Assembly: GCF_017377655.1 (NCBI RefSeq)
Contig: NZ_JAFREL010000003.1
Location: forward strand, 62,276-126,275
DNA from: Candidatus Enterococcus ferrettii
GTDB taxonomy: Bacteria > Bacillota > Bacilli > Lactobacillales > Enterococcaceae
Length of the DNA: 64,000 nt
Direction: 5' to 3'
Positions 7,789 to 15,177 of this stretch are shown in pieces. The position numbers were made by a program, and so were the translations under genes. The first letter of the stretch is position 1; each line of letters starts with the position of its first letter. The notes beneath the pieces are model-generated. The model was not told the DNA's origin, made no database searches, and saw only the letters and a list, made by a program, of their open reading frames with translations.

Positions 7789-9213
7789 CTATACTGCAGC
7801 TCCTTCCTCATTAATCAACCCAGCTTCTTCCTCCAATTTTGCCATTTTCTCTAAATAAGCATGAATCGATTCTTTTTTCATTCGTACAACGACGTATAAA
7901 ACAATGTAGACAATTACCGATAAACCAATCCACAACGGATTTTGGGTCATAAATATCAAGAACAATATTCCCATAATATGATTGGTCATTACCGCAAAGC
8001 TACAGATCATCATTGCTCCCTCAGGCAAGTTCACACCTACTTCTGTTGCGACAGCTGTAAATATTGGGGCAACTGCAGTAATTATATATAATCCGCCTGC
8101 ACACCAAAGGGCACCACTAATCAATGATTTAAAAATATTGCCATTAGAAATACAGATAATCAATTCTATCATGTAAGGGATTGCAATTAAGTCCACCATT
8201 GGAAGTGTTTGATTTCCTGGTAAGAAAATCGCCATAAGCAATACAATTGGGATAAGCAGCATACCTGTTAAAATTGTTGCTGTTTCTCCGTAACCCGCAG
8301 CGTCATTGATAGCTAAATACCAAACACGATCTTTTCCACCAGACTTCGCTGTCCGTTTTGATGCATCGGTGATTGTTGTAAATGCAGAAGCAAAAATTCC
8401 TGCGATTTTCGGAAAGATTGCCATGATAGCAGAAGTCGCAATTCCGATAATCATGATGTCTCCCCAACCTGTTAATGTGTCCAAACGCATAAAATTACCT
8501 GCTAGACCTAAAGCAAGACCAAGAATAAATCCTAAAGAAGTTGGTTCTCCTAAAAATCCTAATTTATCTTGCAGCGTTTCAGGATTCCAACGGACTTTGT
8601 TTGCTCCCAATTTAGTCAAAATAAAGTCCATAACCATTGCCAAAGGAACCGAGCATATATGATGGGGTGCAGTCATCGTACATCGTGGATATCCATAATA
8701 AGTTGACCATCTCTTTGCAACGATTTCTGAAAAAACTAAACAATAAAGATTAGATAGAACCATTAAACCAATCGATAGCCATAAATTCTTTGTTGAAATA
8801 AAAAGCATAGACCCCCATAACATGAAGGAGTAATTATTCCATAGATCAGACGGCATAAAAATGTCGGTAAACTTAACCACGAATAGAACTGCTTGCAAAA
8901 TCAAACCTAGAGCTAAAAAAATCATCCCTACTTGAGTCGAGTAAGCAACCACACTTGTTGCTTGCCAGCCTGTATCCAATATACGTAAATTTACTCCTGT
9001 TTCTTCTACCATCCGATTGATGGCTGGTGTAACAATTGGTGTATATGCACCAATGATCATATTAAATCCGGTAAGACCAATTCCTGCATTCAACGCAGCA
9101 TTAAATGCTTTCTTGGGTTTTACCTTCATGATTAAAGCAATAAAGAAAATGATAACTGGTACAACAATCGCTGCACCAAAAGCATCCATTATATTAGACA
9201 AAACACCTAACAT
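7789..9213 (-). CDS. PTS EIIC component, galactitol (Gat) family
   Basis: A 474-residue integral membrane protein with about ten to twelve hydrophobic segments. It is the Gat/Sga-type EIIC: 'NAGIGLTGFNMIIGAYTPIV' near residue 45, 'DTGWQATSVVAYSTQVG' near 80 and 'AINDAAGYGE' near 300. It forms the substrate channel and works with the EIIB at 9238 and the EIIA at 10412. GGGGGAAG lies upstream of ATG 9213. The EIIC at 52787 is a close paralogue, near-identical through the first 100 residues. The family handles polyols and related sugars; the substrate here is inferred from the aldolase, not from the channel. Confidence 0.88.
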   Translation of the reverse strand: MLGVLSNIMDAFGAAIVVPVIIFFIALIMKVKPKKAFNAALNAGIGLTGFNMIIGAYTPIVTPAINRMVEETGVNLRILDTGWQATSVVAYSTQVGMIFLALGLILQAVLFVVKFTDIFMPSDLWNNYSFMLWGSMLFISTKNLWLSIGLMVLSNLYCLVFSEIVAKRWSTYYGYPRCTMTAPHHICSVPLAMVMDFILTKLGANKVRWNPETLQDKLGFLGEPTSLGFILGLALGLAGNFMRLDTLTGWGDIMIIGIATSAIMAIFPKIAGIFASAFTTITDASKRTAKSGGKDRVWYLAINDAAGYGETATILTGMLLIPIVLLMAIFLPGNQTLPMVDLIAIPYMIELIICISNGNIFKSLISGALWCAGGLYIITAVAPIFTAVATEVGVNLPEGAMMICSFAVMTNHIMGILFLIFMTQNPLWIGLSVIVYIVLYVVVRMKKESIHAYLEKMAKLEEEAGLINEEGAAV

Positions 9214-9237
9214 TGCACTTCCCCCTTTCGTTCACTC

Positions 9238-9540
9238 TTAATTAACTAATTTTTCTGCTGTTTCTTTTAGCTCTTCAAAGAATTCATCTTCTCCCATGCC
9301 AGATAATAATCCTACTGCATTGATTGTAGGGATAGCATATTTCCCTTTTAAGGGACTTGTATGAACAATTAAGTCCCAGTTTCCTGAAGCCATTTCTCCA
9401 TCAACTCCACCAGGATTCACTTCCACCGTTTTTGCTTTAATTCCCATATCATCCAAAAAGTCTTTTACTTTTCCCGCTACCATTGAACTTGTTACAGTTC
9501 CTGAACCACATACTGAAATTACATTTAATCTTTTTGCCAT
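9238..9540 (-). CDS. PTS EIIB component, Gat family
   Basis: A 100-residue cytoplasmic phosphocarrier. ATG 9540 is supported by AGGAGGAA; the upstream extension of the frame overlaps the aldolase and is not conserved. The phosphorylated Cys11 is in 'VISVCGSGTVTSS', followed by a flavodoxin-like alpha/beta fold with 'EVNPGGVDGE'. It passes phosphate from the EIIA at 10412 to the sugar carried by the EIIC. The gap to the aldolase stop is 11 bp and to the EIIC start 24 bp, so it is within one transcript. Confidence 0.88.
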   Translation of the reverse strand: MAKRLNVISVCGSGTVTSSMVAGKVKDFLDDMGIKAKTVEVNPGGVDGEMASGNWDLIVHTSPLKGKYAIPTINAVGLLSGMGEDEFFEELKETAEKLVN

Positions 9541-9551
9541 TCTAATTCCTC

Positions 9552-10388
9552 CTAATTTTTTCGATCTTCTAAAATTCCCGCTTTCGGGGTTACACCAAAT
9601 TGATCCGCAAGAGCCCATAATTGATCGCTAGATATCTTTTGCTTAAAGCCTCCCGGAACGGATATTACACGCATATAAATATCTGCTGCCTTTTCAACTG
9701 TTTCTACTAAACCAAACGCATCATCCATTGTTTGTCCGGCACCCATAATGCCATGATGAGGCCAGATGACTACACGCGAGTCACGCATCTTTTCAGCTGA
9801 GGCCAAACCTAGCTCAACCGTTCCTGCAACCATCCAAGGTAAGACGGATACACCATCCGGGAAAACAACCAAACATTCGGTAATCATTTCCCATAAAGAA
9901 CGAGTGAATTTCTTTTCATCCAGTTCGTGAACAAATGTCATTGCTGAAATAGCAATGGAATGACAATGTAAAATTACACGATGATTTGGATCCTGTGCTA
10001 GACGTGCTGCATGACATTTTAAATGAGAGGCTAACTCACTTGTTGGCACACCACCATCCTCTAAACCCCACAAAACACGGTACTTTTTCCCATCGTCAGT
10101 AATTCTTACAATAGCCAAATTCTTTGCAGGGTTCTTACAGATGTTTTTGAAATAACTGCCTGAAGCAGATACTAAGAAAATTTTACCTGCCAGCTCTTTT
10201 ACTTCAAAGTCTAATTCTGCTTCATTAATGTTACTTTCCAAATCTAAATACAGACGTACTTCCTCTGTATCTAGCATGTAACTGATATTACCACCATTAC
10301 GTTCGTCCCAGCCATTGCGCCATAAATTTTTTGTTACTTCGCACATTTCATTAATAAAAGGTGCTTCATAAATATCATGGATGATCAT
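9552..10388 (-). CDS. rhaD: Rhamnulose-1-phosphate aldolase
   Basis: A 278-residue class II (zinc) aldolase. It aligns over its whole length with E. coli RhaD, including 'GWDERNGGNIS', catalytic Glu118 in 'PTSELASH', zinc ligands His141 and His143 in 'ILHCHS', and His212 in 'WPHHGI'. These are almost exactly the E. coli numbers. It splits L-rhamnulose-1-phosphate into dihydroxyacetone phosphate and L-lactaldehyde, which the fucO product can reduce. No RhaA isomerase or RhaB kinase is present. The PTS genes around it suggest the phosphorylated ketose comes directly from uptake. Confidence 0.9.
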   Translation of the reverse strand: MIIHDIYEAPFINEMCEVTKNLWRNGWDERNGGNISYMLDTEEVRLYLDLESNINEAELDFEVKELAGKIFLVSASGSYFKNICKNPAKNLAIVRITDDGKKYRVLWGLEDGGVPTSELASHLKCHAARLAQDPNHRVILHCHSIAISAMTFVHELDEKKFTRSLWEMITECLVVFPDGVSVLPWMVAGTVELGLASAEKMRDSRVVIWPHHGIMGAGQTMDDAFGLVETVEKAADIYMRVISVPGGFKQKISSDQLWALADQFGVTPKAGILEDRKN

Positions 10389-10411
10389 TTCTTTTCCTTC
10401 TTTCCCTTTTT

Positions 10412-10879
10412 CTATTCAAAAAAATTAGTCACTATTTCCAAAATTTTTGCCTCGTTTGTCTCAGATTCTAATGCACTCATCACTTCACTATTTGTAAACA
10501 TTGCCATTAAAGTCTGCAAAAGTTGCAATTGATCTTCACCTTTGTCAAAACCTAAGAAAAATGCATATTTCGCCTGGATAAATTCCTCTGTGGTTCCCAT
10601 TTGACCAAAAGAAACTTCTTGTTGCAGTTTGACAATGTAAATGAACGGTTCCTTAATATGGGTTGGATCAGTATGAGGAATTGCGACTGCAAAGGTTGGT
10701 GTTTCCAATCCAGTTGGATATTCCTTTTCACGTTCTTTAATCGCCTTGGGATAACTGTCCTGAATAAAGTTCAACTGACTCAATTTCTGTGAAACAAAAT
10801 CAACTAACCCTGAAAAATTAGTTGCCTTTTCGTGAATTGCTACAAGCTCCGGATGAATCATTTTTTTAGTAATAATCAT
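10412..10879 (-). CDS. PTS EIIA component, Gat/fructose type
   Basis: A 155-residue type-2 EIIA with the active His69 in 'VAIPHTDPTH'. It takes phosphate from HPr and passes it to the EIIB at 9238. It is the first gene of the eight-gene operon that ends with fucO. GGAGG lies seven bases before ATG 10879. A cre-like element is found 60 bp upstream. The second operon carries a paralogue (54513) but places the aldolase ahead of it. Confidence 0.88.
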   Translation of the reverse strand: MIITKKMIHPELVAIHEKATNFSGLVDFVSQKLSQLNFIQDSYPKAIKEREKEYPTGLETPTFAVAIPHTDPTHIKEPFIYIVKLQQEVSFGQMGTTEEFIQAKYAFFLGFDKGEDQLQLLQTLMAMFTNSEVMSALESETNEAKILEIVTNFFE

Positions 10880-10937
10880 TCATTGTCCTCCTTCCTATCA
10901 GGTTATGCTGTTAGCTTACCATCAGAAAAAAGATCAT

Positions 10938-10951
10938 AGTATACGCTTTCA
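10938..10951 (-). promoter_or_regulatory. cre-like CcpA site before the rhaD-type PTS operon
   Basis: The minus strand reads TGAAAGCGTATACT, matching 12 of 14 positions of TGWAANCGNTNWCA. It overlaps a TATACT that could be the -10 of the operon, a position expected for catabolite repression. Confidence 0.5.
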
Positions 10952-11102
10952 TCACAAAAAAATCTCCCGTGTAAAAAAAAAGTGTGACGTTCTCTTGTTT
11001 CATTAATTATTCAAGCTATGAAATAATAAACACAAAAGGGAAGCTGCTTTCACAACTTCCCCATAGGACGGTACCGTTTAAAAAATTAGTCCCTTCCTTT
11101 TA

Positions 11103-11177
11103 ACTTTCATATAAGCAATTTGTCAGCGTTCGATCAAGAAATATATCATCCTTTACCTAAATCATACAAAAAGGTTC
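11103..11177. repeat. Dispersed repeat, copy B
   Basis: Second copy of the segment at 1957-2036. Here no gene follows on the minus strand; only an AAGGAAGGGA remnant remains where the start of a Ser-rich paralogue would be. It looks like the promoter stub of a lost gene, now lying directly upstream of axe-txe. Confidence 0.55.
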
Positions 11178-11233
11178 ATAAAGGATGCTTTTGTCATTTC
11201 CTAATCTTTACTTACATTTTCTCTTTCCACCAA

Positions 11234-11275
11234 TTGATATATTGTACAATTTATTGTACAATATTAAAAAGGAGG
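11234..11275 (+). promoter_or_regulatory. axe-txe promoter and operator
   Basis: -35 TTGATA (11234-11239) and -10 TACAAT (11257-11262) are separated by 17 bp. Two perfect palindromes ATTGTACAAT (11241-11250 and 11253-11262) lie 12 bp apart centre to centre and overlap the promoter. A TGTACA core repeated at 12 bp is the known operator plan of YefM-YoeB-type systems. AAGGAGG follows at 11269. Confidence 0.8.
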
Positions 11276-11283
11276 TTTTCTCA

Positions 11284-11553
11284 ATGCAAGCAGTTGCTTA
11301 TTCTAACTTTAGAAAAGATATGAAGACTTACATGAAAAAAGTAAATGAAGACTCTGATGCAATTATTGTCACGTCCAAAAACATAGAAGATACCGTGGTA
11401 GTTATGTCGAAAAAGGATTACGACTCCATGCAAGAAACGATGAGAATACTTTCTAATCCATATTTGATGGAGAAAATTAGAAAAGGCGACGAACAGTTTG
11501 AGAATTCAACATTCGAAACTCATGAGCTGTTTGAAGTAGAAAATGATGAATAA
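11284..11553 (+). CDS. axe: Axe antitoxin (Phd/YefM family)
   Basis: An 89-residue antitoxin. ATG 11284 has an AAGGAGG site; the frame upstream is unconserved. 'AVAYSNFRKDMKTYMKKVNED' and 'VVVMSKKDYDSMQET' match enterococcal Axe closely. The N-terminal half binds DNA and represses the operon together with the toxin. The acidic C-terminal tail (after about residue 60) wraps around and neutralises the Txe nuclease and is the part normally degraded by proteases. Its stop overlaps the toxin start by 11 bp. Axe-Txe was first described on an E. faecium plasmid; no replication or mobility gene is seen near this copy. Confidence 0.93.
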   Translation: MQAVAYSNFRKDMKTYMKKVNEDSDAIIVTSKNIEDTVVVMSKKDYDSMQETMRILSNPYLMEKIRKGDEQFENSTFETHELFEVENDE

Positions 11554-11809
11554 AGCCTGGACAGATGATGCTTGGAAAGATTATATGTATTGGTACAATC
11601 AAGGGGACAAGGCGACCATAAAAAAAATTAATATGTTAATTAAAGACATCGATAGAACTCCTTTTGAAGGAATTGGTAAACCAGAACCCTTAAAATTTGA
11701 TCTCAGTGGTAAATGGTCACGCCGGATTAACTGTGAGGATCGATTAATCTATAGGGTAGAAGATGATACGATATTTATTTATTCTGCCAAAGATCACTAT
11801 TACAAATAA
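11543..11809 (+). CDS. txe: Txe toxin (YoeB family mRNA interferase)
   Basis: An 88-residue (or 87 from the second ATG) ribosome-dependent endoribonuclease. It matches Txe/YoeB in 'AWTDDAWKDYMYW', 'LIKDIDRTPFEGIGKPEPLK', 'LSGKWSRRI', 'DRLIYRV' and the C-terminal 'AKDHYYK', whose His and Tyr are catalytic in YoeB. All key residues are present, so it looks functional. It overlaps axe in the next frame, the usual coupling that keeps antitoxin in excess. A hairpin terminator follows at 11825. Confidence 0.93.
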   Translation: MMNKAWTDDAWKDYMYWYNQGDKATIKKINMLIKDIDRTPFEGIGKPEPLKFDLSGKWSRRINCEDRLIYRVEDDTIFIYSAKDHYYK

Positions 11810-11824
11810 TTTCATACTAGCAAG

Positions 11825-11869
11825 AGGCTTGAAAATTTGATCAAGAGATCGATTTTTTCAAGTCTTTTA
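11825..11869 (+). terminator. axe-txe terminator
   Basis: Stem AGGCTTGAAAA / TTTTCAAGTCT, with one G-T pair, followed by CTTTT. Confidence 0.8.
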
Positions 11870-11993
11870 CACTAAGTTTGGCCTCATTAAATGCCTAAAA
11901 AAGCCCCAATCGCCTACTCTCTTTTCTATGCTATCACCAATAAAAAGCAACCCCTCCATCACCTTTACAAGTCCGGACGAATCGCTATTTTTC

Positions 11994-12155
11994 TTATCCA
12001 AAGTCATACTCTCGATTGGATTTCACCAATCCGATTGAGGTGGCAAAGAGCCAAGATTTGGCCTCAAGTTCGATCCTCAATTTTTCCAATTCTTTAAACG
12101 TCAGCTTGTTTTCTTTAAGCTGTTCTCTTTTTGGTGCAAATAATTCTTTCATCAT
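11994..12155 (-). CDS. Small charged ORF of unknown function
   Basis: An ORF of 52-53 residues starting at tandem ATGs (12155/12152) with AGGAGG at 12161-12166. It begins MKELFAPKREQLKENK, contains a predicted Lys/Glu-rich helix 'FKELEKLRIELEAK', then 'SWLFATSIGLVKSNREYDF'. The strong ribosome binding site and helical composition make it plausible. I do not recognise a family. It could be the intact 5' end of a longer decayed gene, because another frame downstream (MEGLLFIGDSIEKR) also looks protein-like. Confidence 0.4.
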   Translation of the reverse strand: MMKELFAPKREQLKENKLTFKELEKLRIELEAKSWLFATSIGLVKSNREYDFG

Positions 12156-12350
12156 TAATTCCTCCTACTCCGATAGTAAAATCGCTACTTATTCTAAAAG
12201 ATACCTTTGATTTTCAGCGCGAAGCCCTCTGATTGAAAACAATCCGCTTTTGAATCGTTTGGTGCGGAAAAAATCAACATTCATATCCTTTATTCCTGAT
12301 CAAATACTGGGAGGGGCACGAATAATTCTTTACTGACAGTCAAATAATCC

Positions 12351-12782
12351 TTAAGCTTCAATCGTTTCCAGCGTATCAAGTCGTTTCGTCATCCAAAAGA
12401 AATCAATCGCTTGTCGCTTGAAAGAAAATAGAAAAATATGGTAATCTCTCTTCAAATAAAACAAGCTTGAAACCTTGCGAGCTGTTAATACCAATCTCGG
12501 ATGATTGTGTGCCTTGGCAAAAGCTTCACAACTGGCCATCAGCTGATCACCGATAGATTGGCCTTGATATTCTGGTAATACAGCGACTTGCCGCACACGG
12601 GCGACCCGCCAGCGGTACAGCTGGACAGAGGCTGTACCGACGACTTCCCCATTTTCAATTGCTACAAAAACAATCAACTTTTCTTCTTGTTTATAATCGA
12701 TTTTGCTGCCGAGTACTTGTTTTCGCAATTTCACGGCACCAAAATGTTCTTTACTAAAATGTTCAGCAATTCTTATCTCCAT
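12351..12782 (-). CDS. GNAT family N-acetyltransferase
   Basis: A 143-residue single-domain acetyltransferase. The acetyl-CoA binding loop is seen in 'VRQVAVLPEYQGQSIGDQLM' (V-x-P-x-x-Q-x-x-G-x-x-L) near residues 85-105, preceded by a 'FVAIENGEVVGTASVQLY' strand pair. The substrate cannot be inferred. It starts 20 bp after the stop of the MarR regulator and probably shares its promoter, so it may be part of the regulator's stress or drug response. Confidence 0.8.
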   Translation of the reverse strand: MEIRIAEHFSKEHFGAVKLRKQVLGSKIDYKQEEKLIVFVAIENGEVVGTASVQLYRWRVARVRQVAVLPEYQGQSIGDQLMASCEAFAKAHNHPRLVLTARKVSSLFYLKRDYHIFLFSFKRQAIDFFWMTKRLDTLETIEA

Positions 12783-12802
12783 CCACTAAACCTCCTTGCT
12801 TT

Positions 12803-13495
12803 TTACCAGTTTTCCCAATCATTTTCATGGGGGGCTTGATCGTCAGAAGCATTGTTTCTTGGATCATTGTCCCAAGGTCCAAAGTGATTAGGACCAAAAC
12901 CCCGACCCCGAAATTCATTGCGCATTTTTTCTTTCCACGCCCGTTTCAATTTACGTCGTTCATGGGGCGTCATGCGGCCGAAATCATTCATCATTGGATC
13001 AAACTGCACCCGAATTTCTTTTAAGGCTTCAATGGCATCAAAAGGATTGTTTGGGAAATCAGGACCATCACCAAACTCTTCACTCCAACCAGTAATTACT
13101 TTATTCAACAATTGATCCAATGTATGTTGTTCCTCTACCGTTAGACCAGCAAAGAAATTTTCTGATCGTTCTTCTTTTTGCTTCGAAGGACTGACCTTCT
13201 TACGACCTTCGTCTGTGATATACACACGCTTAATCCGTTTGTCTGTTTCATCCTCGCGTCGTTCAATTTCCCCACGTCTTGCTAATTTGTTTAACACTTC
13301 CGTTAATGAGCTTGGTCGAACATCCAGTATTTCTGCCAAAACACCTGAAGTTAATCCATTTTCCTCTGCCAAAATATCTAAAATAAGCTGTTGTGTAGGG
13401 GCTTTTTTCTCACATTTTCCAGCATCCATCACTCGACGACTAGCCTGACCAACATAGGACAACCGCTGCAATAATTCTTTTGTATACTCACTCAT
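12803..13495 (-). CDS. MarR-family regulator with charged C-terminal tail
   Basis: A 230-residue regulator. Residues about 30-110 form the winged helix ('LAEILDVRPSSLTEVLNKLARRGEIERRED' with the wing 'KRIKRVYITDEGRKK'). The protein then continues far beyond the usual 140-150 residues: a 'FFAGLTVEEQHTLDQLL' segment and a C-terminal tail rich in Arg, Gly, Phe, Asn and Asp ending NDWENW. A paralogue at 26803 has the same plan. The promoter carries two identical palindromic boxes, so autorepression is likely. It heads a two-gene unit with the GNAT protein. Confidence 0.85.
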   Translation of the reverse strand: MSEYTKELLQRLSYVGQASRRVMDAGKCEKKAPTQQLILDILAEENGLTSGVLAEILDVRPSSLTEVLNKLARRGEIERREDETDKRIKRVYITDEGRKKVSPSKQKEERSENFFAGLTVEEQHTLDQLLNKVITGWSEEFGDGPDFPNNPFDAIEALKEIRVQFDPMMNDFGRMTPHERRKLKRAWKEKMRNEFRGRGFGPNHFGPWDNDPRNNASDDQAPHENDWENW

Positions 13496-13513
13496 AGTGA
13501 TTCCTCCTTATTT

Positions 13514-13571
13514 ACTTAGGTACCTAACCTTTGATAAATCGAATTATACTTAGGTACCTAACCTTTGTCAA
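13514..13571 (-). promoter_or_regulatory. MarR promoter with two identical operators
   Basis: Minus-strand -35 TTGACA (13566-13571) and -10 TATAAT (13543-13548) have 17-bp spacing. Two identical 20-bp boxes (13514-13533 and 13548-13567), each with palindrome TTAGGTACCTAA, lie 34 bp apart. One fills the -35/-10 spacer, the other covers the start of transcription. Confidence 0.85.
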
Positions 13572-13668
13572 TGAATTTCCTTATCTTTTTGTTTAAATAA
13601 CCTAATTATCTAATAAAAATCTATCAAATAGACCCCTTAAAGTATTAAAAAAACGCATTACTTTTACT

Positions 13669-13738
13669 TGCAACAAACGTATCAAATCTTGCAACAAATC
13701 AAAAATAGATATTTTCATAAAATTTCCCGTGCTATTCT
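13669..13738 (+). promoter_or_regulatory. LytTR-type promoter of the DUF3021-like gene
   Basis: Direct repeats TGCAACAAA at 13669-13677 and 13690-13698 (21 bp apart) and a -10 TATTCT at 13733, 43 bp after the second repeat. The same repeats with exactly the same two spacings precede the LytTR gene at 40 kb. Confidence 0.75.
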
Positions 13739-13778
13739 AAATTCAATCAAAAGAAAAACTTATTTGGAGGAATTCATT

Positions 13779-14144
13779 ATGAAAAAAAACAGTGTGAAAT
13801 TTGGACAGGCAGCGTTAGGTATATTTGGTTGGTTAACGGGAATTATGGTGCTAGTAAGGGGAACAGACCAACTGTTGGGAATTCTGCTAACAACCGTAGT
13901 TTGCGGAATGATTGCTAGTAGTGTACTCACGCTTCTTTATCCGTTAATTTGGGAAGGTACTAAATTGAATAGAGCTTGGAAAATTATTATTTCAGCAACA
14001 CTCAATCTTGCGGCAGGTTCTGCGATTATCGGATTGCTTATACCTGCAATGCTGATGATGCTTTTGCCTTGGATGCCTGCAATGCTTTTACTAGGACTTA
14101 TCCTGCATTCGCTTTGTTCACTGTTTTATCCGCAGATGGGATAA
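13779..14144 (+). CDS. DUF3021-like four-TM membrane protein
   Basis: ATG 13779 has TTGGAGGAA upstream; the frame before it overlaps the promoter. The 121 residues form four hydrophobic helices. The motif 'LTLLYPLIWEGTKLNRAWKIIISATLN' aligns with 'VFGVVYPYLWEYSIFKARTTILLSTLFN' of the DUF3021-like protein at 40753, so they are paralogues. Such proteins usually sit beside a LytTR regulator and are thought to modulate it. This one has no LytTR partner next door but carries the LytTR-type promoter, so it is probably a distant target or partner of the 40.3-kb regulator. Confidence 0.7.
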   Translation: MKKNSVKFGQAALGIFGWLTGIMVLVRGTDQLLGILLTTVVCGMIASSVLTLLYPLIWEGTKLNRAWKIIISATLNLAAGSAIIGLLIPAMLMMLLPWMPAMLLLGLILHSLCSLFYPQMG

Positions 14145-14250
14145 ACAGGTAGTTAATAAGCGACTAGCTCAAATTTGATCTGTTTTATCCGACAAACTTT
14201 TTTTAATGAAAGAAGTAAACCAGCTTTAAACAAGTAGTCTAGATACAATA

Positions 14251-14281
14251 AATAACCAGACAGAAAATCTGTCTGGTTATT
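14251..14281. terminator. Bidirectional terminator
   Basis: Perfect 14-bp stem AATAACCAGACAGA / TCTGTCTGGTTATT with a three-base loop, between convergent genes. Confidence 0.8.
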
Positions 14282-14332
14282 GTATATTGCTGGCTTTTCC
14301 TATCTGGTATGACTCAATTTAAGAAAGTTGCT

Positions 14333-14887
14333 TTATGCTGGCTCATCTGCAATCTGATTGGTATCCTCTTGAGTAATAACAAAGTTCACAAGCTCTGATC
14401 CATCAGGTCTCAGATAGATTACTTGCACTTTGACATCTGGGAACATACCCTTCATTCCATCAATTACTGGTTTCAATCCTTTTACCATTGTTGGCTTTAA
14501 TGCTTCGCCATCAACCTCAACTCCTGGATCTTGCGCAAAGGTATACGTATAGATAAGCGTACTATTTTCTCCCTCAGAAATAGCAATATCTGAATACATG
14601 CCTCCTACTTGCTGCATCAAACTTGGAACTTGCGACTGGGCAGCTTCCACCATTAGGGAGAAATTACTAGAATTTCCAAATGAACTAGTGGTTCCAGTCT
14701 CTGGCAGCTCTGAACTAGATGATTCTAGTAATTCTGAGCTTGATGTTTCCTTTGTAGATTCAACAACAGTCGATGAAGTTTCTTCCGTTGACTTGGGCCT
14801 AGATGCCCTTCTTGGGTTGCCTGTACAGGCTGTTAGACTTAACATTGTTACTGTGACAAAAAAAATACAAACCATTTTCTTTTTCAT
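14333..14887 (-). CDS. Ser-rich lipoprotein (DUF4854-like)
   Basis: ATG 14887 has AGAGGT upstream. The 184-residue protein has a lipoprotein signal peptide with the lipobox LTAC near residue 20. A Ser/Glu/Thr linker follows to about residue 75, then a compact domain ('LMVEAAQSQVPSLMQQVG', 'LIYTYTFAQ', 'VQVIYLRPDGSELVNFVI') that resembles DUF4854 domains of enterococcal and streptococcal lipoproteins. It is expected to be lipid-anchored outside the membrane. Function is unknown. The linker recalls the Ser-rich protein at 1490 but the C-terminal domains differ. Confidence 0.7.
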   Translation of the reverse strand: MKKKMVCIFFVTVTMLSLTACTGNPRRASRPKSTEETSSTVVESTKETSSSELLESSSSELPETGTTSSFGNSSNFSLMVEAAQSQVPSLMQQVGGMYSDIAISEGENSTLIYTYTFAQDPGVEVDGEALKPTMVKGLKPVIDGMKGMFPDVKVQVIYLRPDGSELVNFVITQEDTNQIADEPA

Positions 14888-15140
14888 AATTAACCTCTTT
14901 CCAATTTCCATTTTTTCTCTCCCATTTATATTTTACATGAAAATTACTCGTTTTCAATTTTTTTAGGTATAATCTTACCAGAAATTTTTAGTCCGTTTTA
15001 TTTGAGTACAAAATATAACGCAAAATAAACAGATTTCAGATTTTTATAAAATGAATATATTCCTTTCGTATTTTGTAGCTTTTAGCCTGAATTTACTCTC
15101 TTCTAATTTGTATCTGAAGAATTTAGGACTCTCATCCATA

Positions 15141-15171
15141 AAAAAAGACCACAGATTTTACTCTGAGGCCT
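15141..15171 (-). terminator. Terminator after the small membrane ORF
   Basis: Imperfect stem pairing AGGCC-CAGA with TCTG-GGTCT, followed by seven Ts on the minus strand. Confidence 0.6.
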
Positions 15172-15177
15172 CTCCTT

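Noticed and set aside
8306..8662. Plus-strand ORF of 118 codons inside EIIC
   Set aside because: Antisense to a clear EIIC gene; the same antisense shadow recurs in the paralogous EIIC at 53298-53636.
12189..12284. 31-codon minus-strand ORF (MNVDFFRTKRF...)
   Set aside because: Only a weak AGG precedes the ATG, there is no partner gene and no recognisable pattern; too little support.
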